Assembly (NCBI GenBank): GCA_022842445.1
Contig: JALHPO010000012.1
Location: forward strand, 1 to 62,963
Source: Nitrospira sp.
GTDB lineage: Bacteria; Nitrospirota; Nitrospiria; Nitrospirales; Nitrospiraceae
DNA: 62,963 nucleotides
Direction: 5' to 3'
The notes beneath the pieces were generated by a model. It was given only the letters and a program-made list of their open reading frames with translations, was not told the DNA's origin and searched no databases. The first letter of the stretch is position 1. Each line of letters starts with the position of its first letter. Positions 58,910 to 62,963 of the stretch are shown piece by piece. The translations under genes and the position numbers were made by a program.

Positions 58910-59294
58910 CTTTATCTCCGCGATCACGAGCCCTCGATCTGATATGAGGCTGAGTCATCATAACAAGTGCCTGACGCGCTGCACAGAGGCGTAGGACCGA
59001 TTAGCGAGGTTGAATCTGCTCCCCAGAGTTTACGAAGATTTCTCCTGTATTTGCCGGCGTGAGGCTGGCGGTCACGGTAGCAGGAAGTAAGTGGCATGTC
59101 ATGCCAACATCATGAAAATGCTGAGAATATATGCCTTGCACCACCGAAGCTACATCCAAACCATGCGCATGGACATAGAGTTGATAACCCTAGAAGGGGC
59201 AAAACTCGACAGGATACAGTCAGCTGCTACACTTATCGCAATACGATGAAGACCGCCACTGGCCGTACAGATCATCCTTCAAAGGAGCGACTCT
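58910..59294. other. Divergent upstream region, no gene
   Basis: 385 bases between the barrel gene and the next lipoprotein. No coding support, no clear hairpin; a weak TTGATA at about 59177 lacks a convincing -10. It should hold the promoters of both flanking genes. Confidence 0.4.
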
Positions 59295-59927
59295 ATGATC
59301 CACACATCATCTAGGCCGTATCAGATCCTTTCTGTCCTGAGTATCGTCATGCTCAGCGTGGCAGTTGCCGCATGCGCCGGGGGAGACTTTGCATCAAAGG
59401 ATACCGGCGAAGACTCTGTTGCCAAGCAGCAACTCGATGCGCAGACGAAGGGGCAACAGACTCAGGCCAATGAAGCGGAGCAATCCAATCTCCTCAACGC
59501 TAAACCTCTGCGCGGCCCGCAGGATCCCATCTACGTCAATCTTGCGTCCACCGTCCTGGATAAGAAAATGCAGGAAGCGGAAAAGCCCAAGGGGGCAGTC
59601 GCGCAACACATTCGGAAGGAACTCTCGTCCGATCCCGTTATCCAACTCGTCCCGGGAAACAAGAAGGCGGCATCAATCATCGATGTCACCGTCGCACCAA
59701 AGGTCTCGCTGATGGAGATGAAGGGTGTGCATCGCAAGACCGGCAAACCCGGCAAGATGACGGCTGTGGTTATGGAGGCCACCATTACCTCTCAGTCCCC
59801 TCCTGCGATTTACACTGTGTACGAATCAGGCCACGTGTTGCAGAATGAAGAAGTCTCGAAACGCTTTGCCAAACAGATTCGGCAGGTCATTCTCGAAAAG
59901 GTCGGCCCGCAAATCCCGGCGCATTGA
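59295..59927 (+). CDS. Unidentified lipoprotein
   Basis: 210 residues; AAAGGAG ahead of the ATG, lipobox VAAC, a polar Lys/Gln/Ala-rich linker (about 35-70), and a folded C-terminal part (DPIYVNLASTVLDKKMQEAEK, IIDVTVAPKVSLMEMKGVHRKTGKPGKM, SQSPPAIYTVYESGHVLQNEEVSKRFAKQIRQVI). The ending resembles periplasmic alpha/beta lipoproteins that bind envelope partners, but no family is recognised. Confidence 0.7.
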   Translation: MIHTSSRPYQILSVLSIVMLSVAVAACAGGDFASKDTGEDSVAKQQLDAQTKGQQTQANEAEQSNLLNAKPLRGPQDPIYVNLASTVLDKKMQEAEKPKGAVAQHIRKELSSDPVIQLVPGNKKAASIIDVTVAPKVSLMEMKGVHRKTGKPGKMTAVVMEATITSQSPPAIYTVYESGHVLQNEEVSKRFAKQIRQVILEKVGPQIPAH

Positions 59928-59952
59928 TCCGCGCTGTCCTCTTGCTTGGAGT

Positions 59953-59976
59953 AGCCCTGGCGATCTCGCCGGGGCT
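59953..59976 (+). terminator. Terminator after the lipoprotein
   Basis: AGCCCTGGCG pairs with CGCCGGGGCT (one G-T wobble) around ATCT, 26 bases after the stop. Confidence 0.55.
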
Positions 59977-60072
59977 GCTCATTCTCAATCCTGCGTGACG
60001 CGTGTTGATCGTTTCAAATCGCGCAACTTACAATCTGTCGTGCCTCCCGCTTCGATTCTTTTCCGGTTTCGT

Positions 60073-60100
60073 GCCATCAGCCATACGCCATAGGCTCTTT
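60073..60100 (+). repeat. Heptad array near the end of the 60115 gene
   Basis: GCCATCA, GCCATAC, GCCATAG then GCTCTTT, in register. It repeats the array at 26890 almost base for base. Confidence 0.7.
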
Positions 60101-60114
60101 CAAGCGAGATGCGC

Positions 60115-60660
60115 TCAGTCTTCCTGATCCAGTGCGCGCAGCAATTTTCGCATGTCCCAGAACGAGAGAATGGGTCTGTTCACTTCGGGGTGGTCCAAGT
60201 CGATCTGAACGTTATAGAGCGGCAGCGCCAGATTCTTGATCTGAGTCACCTGATACCAGCAATCGTACTTATGTCCCCAGCGGTCGAGATAGCGGAGACG
60301 TAGATAGCCATTGCTGACTGGTTGTGTCCGAATCGGGGCCTCGGGACCCAACACGATCGACGCTCGTTGTTTCTGGATGCGCGCCCCGCGCGGGTAGACT
60401 TTCTTGACCGCAAAGTTTCCATCCCATCCCCCCATATGCAATTGGCAATCGTGCGCCACCCCGCCACCAACGTTTTCGAATTCGGGAAATAGCGTGAGCA
60501 CGTTTCCGGAATTCATCGCCGACAAATTGGTAATTGTCACATCCGGTTGAAGCGCGCGGAACTCCTTCCTGGTTCGCGCCACGAGCGCATAGAGATAGAA
60601 CGTTACGACGCCTGCGATGACAGCGAACAGGCCCAATCCGGTCCAGAATAACCAGTCCAT
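60115..60660 (-). CDS. Membrane-anchored protein, unknown family
   Basis: 181 residues: one N-terminal helix (about 3-27, FWTGLGLFAVIAGVVTFYLYALV), then a soluble beta-rich part (PDVTITNLSAMNSGNVLTLFPEFENVGGGVAHDCQLHMGGWDGN, GYLRLRYLDRWGHKYDCWYQ) likely outside the membrane or in the cytoplasm near it. The Cys pair may bond. No family recognised. Separated by 153 bases from NDH-2. Confidence 0.6.
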   Translation of the reverse strand: MDWLFWTGLGLFAVIAGVVTFYLYALVARTRKEFRALQPDVTITNLSAMNSGNVLTLFPEFENVGGGVAHDCQLHMGGWDGNFAVKKVYPRGARIQKQRASIVLGPEAPIRTQPVSNGYLRLRYLDRWGHKYDCWYQVTQIKNLALPLYNVQIDLDHPEVNRPILSFWDMRKLLRALDQED

Positions 60661-60813
60661 AGTGCTTAGAAATCAGATGTTCCGTCCATGGTTGAAACGG
60701 AGGCAGGCTACGTTGTGGAGGGCGTCGTGTCAACCAGGTGCGGCCGGAAGGGCGTACTCGTACGCGGTGCAGGTGAGTCGATGTGGCGCAAACGGGTTGC
60801 TACACGTCTTTCC

Positions 60814-62133
60814 TCATGCCGCGGGCCGTGAATCAATGCGGTCCGTCGTCGCGCTCTCGTGTGCAGGGATTGTGGAGCTGCTCTTGCCGGGACGAGCCGG
60901 TTGCTCAAACAGCAGCCTGGCTCCCGGTTTGAAGGTGAGGTAATACCATGTCCATTCCGACATCACGCGGATCCGGTTTCTGAGACCGATCAGGAAAAAC
61001 ACATGAACGATGCACCAGAGCATCCAGGCCAGCAAGCCTGATACATGGATCGGGCCGATTTGGGCCACGGCCCGGGCGCGGCCGATCGTGGCCAGCATGC
61101 CACGATCTTTATAGACAAACGGGGCGCGTTGATCCGGCAACAGCTGCTGATTGATCAACTGGGCAACATACTGGCCTTCTCCCATGGCCACGGGAGCAAT
61201 TCCCGGCAAGGGTCTGCCGTCGCGATCCAGGCAATGTGCGGCATCACCGATGACAAAAATCCAGGGTTCATCCGGGATCGACAGATCGGCGTGAACTTTA
61301 ACTCGACCGCATGAATCTTGTGCAACCTTTAGCGTGCTCAGGAGTGGCGAGGCTTTGTTGCCCGCAGCCCAAATCACATTGGTTGACGGGACCCATTCGC
61401 TTCCGACCAGGACTCCGTCCGGGCGAACCGCACTCACTGGGTTGTTCAGTTTAACCGTGACGCCCATCTGAGCGAGAGCGGCGGCTGCCTTTGAGGATAG
61501 TTTGGGGTCGAAACCTGGGAGAATACGCGGACCGGCTTCCACGAGGATGATCGAGAGATCTTCCAGGCGCAAATGAGGATAATCCGGTCCCATAGCCCTT
61601 CTTCCGATCTCAAGGAGCGAACCGGCTAATTCGACTCCTGTTGGACCTCCTCCGACGATCACAAAAGTCAGACGGTCTTGCGCGCCGGTTTCGGCCCTCT
61701 GCCGTTCCGCCTCCTCGAAGGCGAGCAACATCCGCTCGCGCAGATGGACGGCATCGGCCATGGTCTTGAGTCCAGGGGCCAACGCCTCCCACTCATCATG
61801 CCCGAAATAGGCGTGACGCGATCCTGGAGCGACAATCAAGGCATCAAAGGCAATCGGGGCGCTGTCTCGGAGACGGACCACCCGAGCAGTCCGATCAATC
61901 GACAGGACGTCATCCATCACCACGCGAACGTTGGGTTGTGAACGGAAGAGTGTGCGCAACGGCCAGGCGATGTCGCTTGGAGACAACGCGGCGGTGGCGA
62001 CTTGGTAGAGCAACGGTTGAAACACATGGTGGTTCGTGCGATCGATCAGGACGACCTCGACGTCGCGCAAGAAACGCGCAGCCGTCATGCCTCCGAATCC
62101 GCCCCCGATAATCACGACGCGTTTCTGAGTCAT
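60814..62133 (-). CDS. ndh: Type II NADH dehydrogenase (NDH-2)
   Basis: 439 residues: FAD fold VVIIGGGFGGMTAARFL, NHHVFQPLLYQVATAALSPSDIAWPLR, second dinucleotide fold VIVGGGPTGVELAGSL, WAAGNKASPLL, FVIGDAAH with AMGEGQYVA. It ends with a membrane-binding helix set (LLAWMLWCIVHVFFLIG) and a Ser/Pro/Thr tail. Moves electrons from NADH to quinone without pumping protons. Tight similarity to bacterial NDH-2 over its full length. Confidence 0.9.
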   Translation of the reverse strand: MTQKRVVIIGGGFGGMTAARFLRDVEVVLIDRTNHHVFQPLLYQVATAALSPSDIAWPLRTLFRSQPNVRVVMDDVLSIDRTARVVRLRDSAPIAFDALIVAPGSRHAYFGHDEWEALAPGLKTMADAVHLRERMLLAFEEAERQRAETGAQDRLTFVIVGGGPTGVELAGSLLEIGRRAMGPDYPHLRLEDLSIILVEAGPRILPGFDPKLSSKAAAALAQMGVTVKLNNPVSAVRPDGVLVGSEWVPSTNVIWAAGNKASPLLSTLKVAQDSCGRVKVHADLSIPDEPWIFVIGDAAHCLDRDGRPLPGIAPVAMGEGQYVAQLINQQLLPDQRAPFVYKDRGMLATIGRARAVAQIGPIHVSGLLAWMLWCIVHVFFLIGLRNRIRVMSEWTWYYLTFKPGARLLFEQPARPGKSSSTIPAHESATTDRIDSRPAA

Positions 62134-62517
62134 TGGATGAAGTAAACGGGCGGCTTAATCAAGGATCGACATCGCTCAAATAGGAATGTAATCCAGGCTA
62201 TTGGGCGATGAGAAAACTGTCAAATGCTTCCTCAAAACCCGCCTAGGCTTTCTCTCTCTCAGTATCGGCAGGTCTCATACTTTCTTGAGTCTTTACGATA
62301 ACACAAAGCTAACAGCTTCGACGGTAGTTTAGGTATTGCCGTACTTGTCCATACCACTGAGCCGTTCACTGCCCGATACGAGCGATACGGGGCGGCAGGT
62401 CTCCTCGGTGGTACCACGATTCAACGACCTGCCGGTCTCTTCTCCTTTCCGCAGCCAAATTATGTGAGAGTCACTGGTCATCCATGTAATAATGCATCAC
62501 TGTAGCGGGACTAGCTC
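62134..62517. other. Upstream region with inverted repeat
   Basis: 384 bases with no gene. CGGCAGGT (62393-62400) pairs with ACCTGCCG (62427-62434); inside the loop is the palindrome GTGGTACCAC (62408-62417). Upstream of that, T/C-rich stretches lack any start. The element could be a regulatory structure for the next gene. Confidence 0.45.
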
Positions 62518-62963
62518 ATGGCAAAGACACAACCATCCGCCTCTCGAGTTCTTATCACGGACACCACCAAGGAGCTGCGCATCATCATTCCATGTGGCCG
62601 GAGTTTGTTCGTCATTTGTTTTTTAGGGTTTTGGATCTGTTGCTGGGCGGTGGCCGAAGTCATGGTCCCCACCCAGTTTCTTCGCAGCGATGAAGTGTCA
62701 GAGGGTCGGTCATTGATGTTGGCATGGCTTGCGGTGTGGACAGTCGGCGGGGTGGTGGCCATCTACGCCTGGTTATGGCAGGTGATGGGGAAGGAGATTG
62801 TCACTGTGCAGGGACAGACATTCACAACCCGCCGCGATATTGGAGGATTCGGTTTTGACAAAGAATATAATCTGCTCCAGATCTCTAATCTGCGCGCTGA
62901 GCCAGTCGGATTCAGTCCGCTGAATGTCTCGTCGGCACTCCAATTATGGGGAATCGGTGGCGG
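62518..62963 (+). CDS. Membrane protein, partial (runs off the right edge)
   Basis: ATG 62518 opens a frame that is still open at the end of the window (148 codons). Two hydrophobic helices at about 27-48 (LFVICFLGFWICCWAVAEVM) and 71-93 (MLAWLAVWTVGGVVAIYAWL) are followed by a beta-rich cytoplasmic-type part (EIVTVQGQTFTTRRDIGGFGF, NLLQISNLRAEPVG) that resembles a bacterial PH-like domain. No conserved family is certain, and the start has no strong ribosome-binding site. Confidence 0.6.
   Translation, partial: MAKTQPSASRVLITDTTKELRIIIPCGRSLFVICFLGFWICCWAVAEVMVPTQFLRSDEVSEGRSLMLAWLAVWTVGGVVAIYAWLWQVMGKEIVTVQGQTFTTRRDIGGFGFDKEYNLLQISNLRAEPVGFSPLNVSSALQLWGIGG

Noticed and set aside
1..62963. 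tRNA, rRNA and insertion sequence
   Set aside because: No tRNA-like cloverleaf, rRNA consensus, transposase or terminal inverted repeats were noticed while reading; a tRNA scan would be needed to exclude tRNAs.

Overview
The window looks like chromosomal DNA from a Gram-negative, probably Nitrospira-type (Nitrospirota) bacterium. This is an inference from gene content: outer-membrane lipid-transport genes, many lipoproteins and outer-membrane barrels, a DHH-CBS-tRNA nucleotidyltransferase fusion, NDH-2, cellulose synthesis genes and several DUF families often seen together in Nitrospira. There are no nitrification genes, rRNAs, tRNAs, intact insertion sequences or CRISPR arrays. Genes are tightly packed on both strands. 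Products were assigned by reading motifs, not by database search.

Layout. 0-2.2 kb: partial gene, orphan groES, a broken enolase-superfamily remnant and an unknown membrane protein. 2.2-10.9 kb: a leftward cellulose unit (a GH8-cellulose synthase-PilZ fusion, then a BcsC-like TPR porin), divergent from a rightward ydbH-ynbE-ydbL operon. 10.9-16.7 kb: a molybdopterin oxidoreductase, small exported proteins, a TVP38 membrane protein with a mercuric-reductase-like flavoprotein, and DUF3047. 16.9-20.2 kb: an operon of radical SAM, DUF547, ferritin-like and glycosyltransferase genes. 20.2-26.8 kb: an ECF sigma factor, an anti-sigma-like protein carrying a glycogen-binding (CBM48-type) domain, a CBM48 lipoprotein and several exported proteins. 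Two matching ECF-type promoters, one upstream of the sigma gene itself, tie this region together.

27-34.9 kb: housekeeping genes (tRNA nucleotidyltransferase, DnaJ-domain protein, amidohydrolase, CPBP protease, epimerase). 35-38.4 kb: three beta-propeller lipoproteins built by duplication; two share promoter, leader and signal peptide, and a decayed copy of the downstream helicase start lies between them. 38.5-46.7 kb: a large Lhr-type helicase, a universal stress protein, DUF3015-like and DUF2330 proteins. 46.7-54.5 kb: an RnfD-like protein, a B12-type radical SAM enzyme, a histidine-phosphatase/phosphofructokinase fusion, a ribosome hibernation factor and pyruvate kinase. 54.8-62.9 kb: an FG-GAP-like repeat lipoprotein, a barrel/Slp/dioxygenase operon, more lipoprotein and membrane proteins, NDH-2 and a partial membrane gene.

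The most striking pattern across the whole window is a dispersed family of imperfect 7-bp tandem repeats. They sit mostly at gene ends and between genes, and also in frame inside the helicase and a glycosyltransferase. They resemble the heptanucleotide repeats (STRRs) known from cyanobacteria. Other highlights are the phosphatase-PFK fusion, the self-contained ECF regulon with a carbohydrate-binding anti-sigma protein, a G10 tract just before the hibernation-factor start, and several genes that look leaderless.
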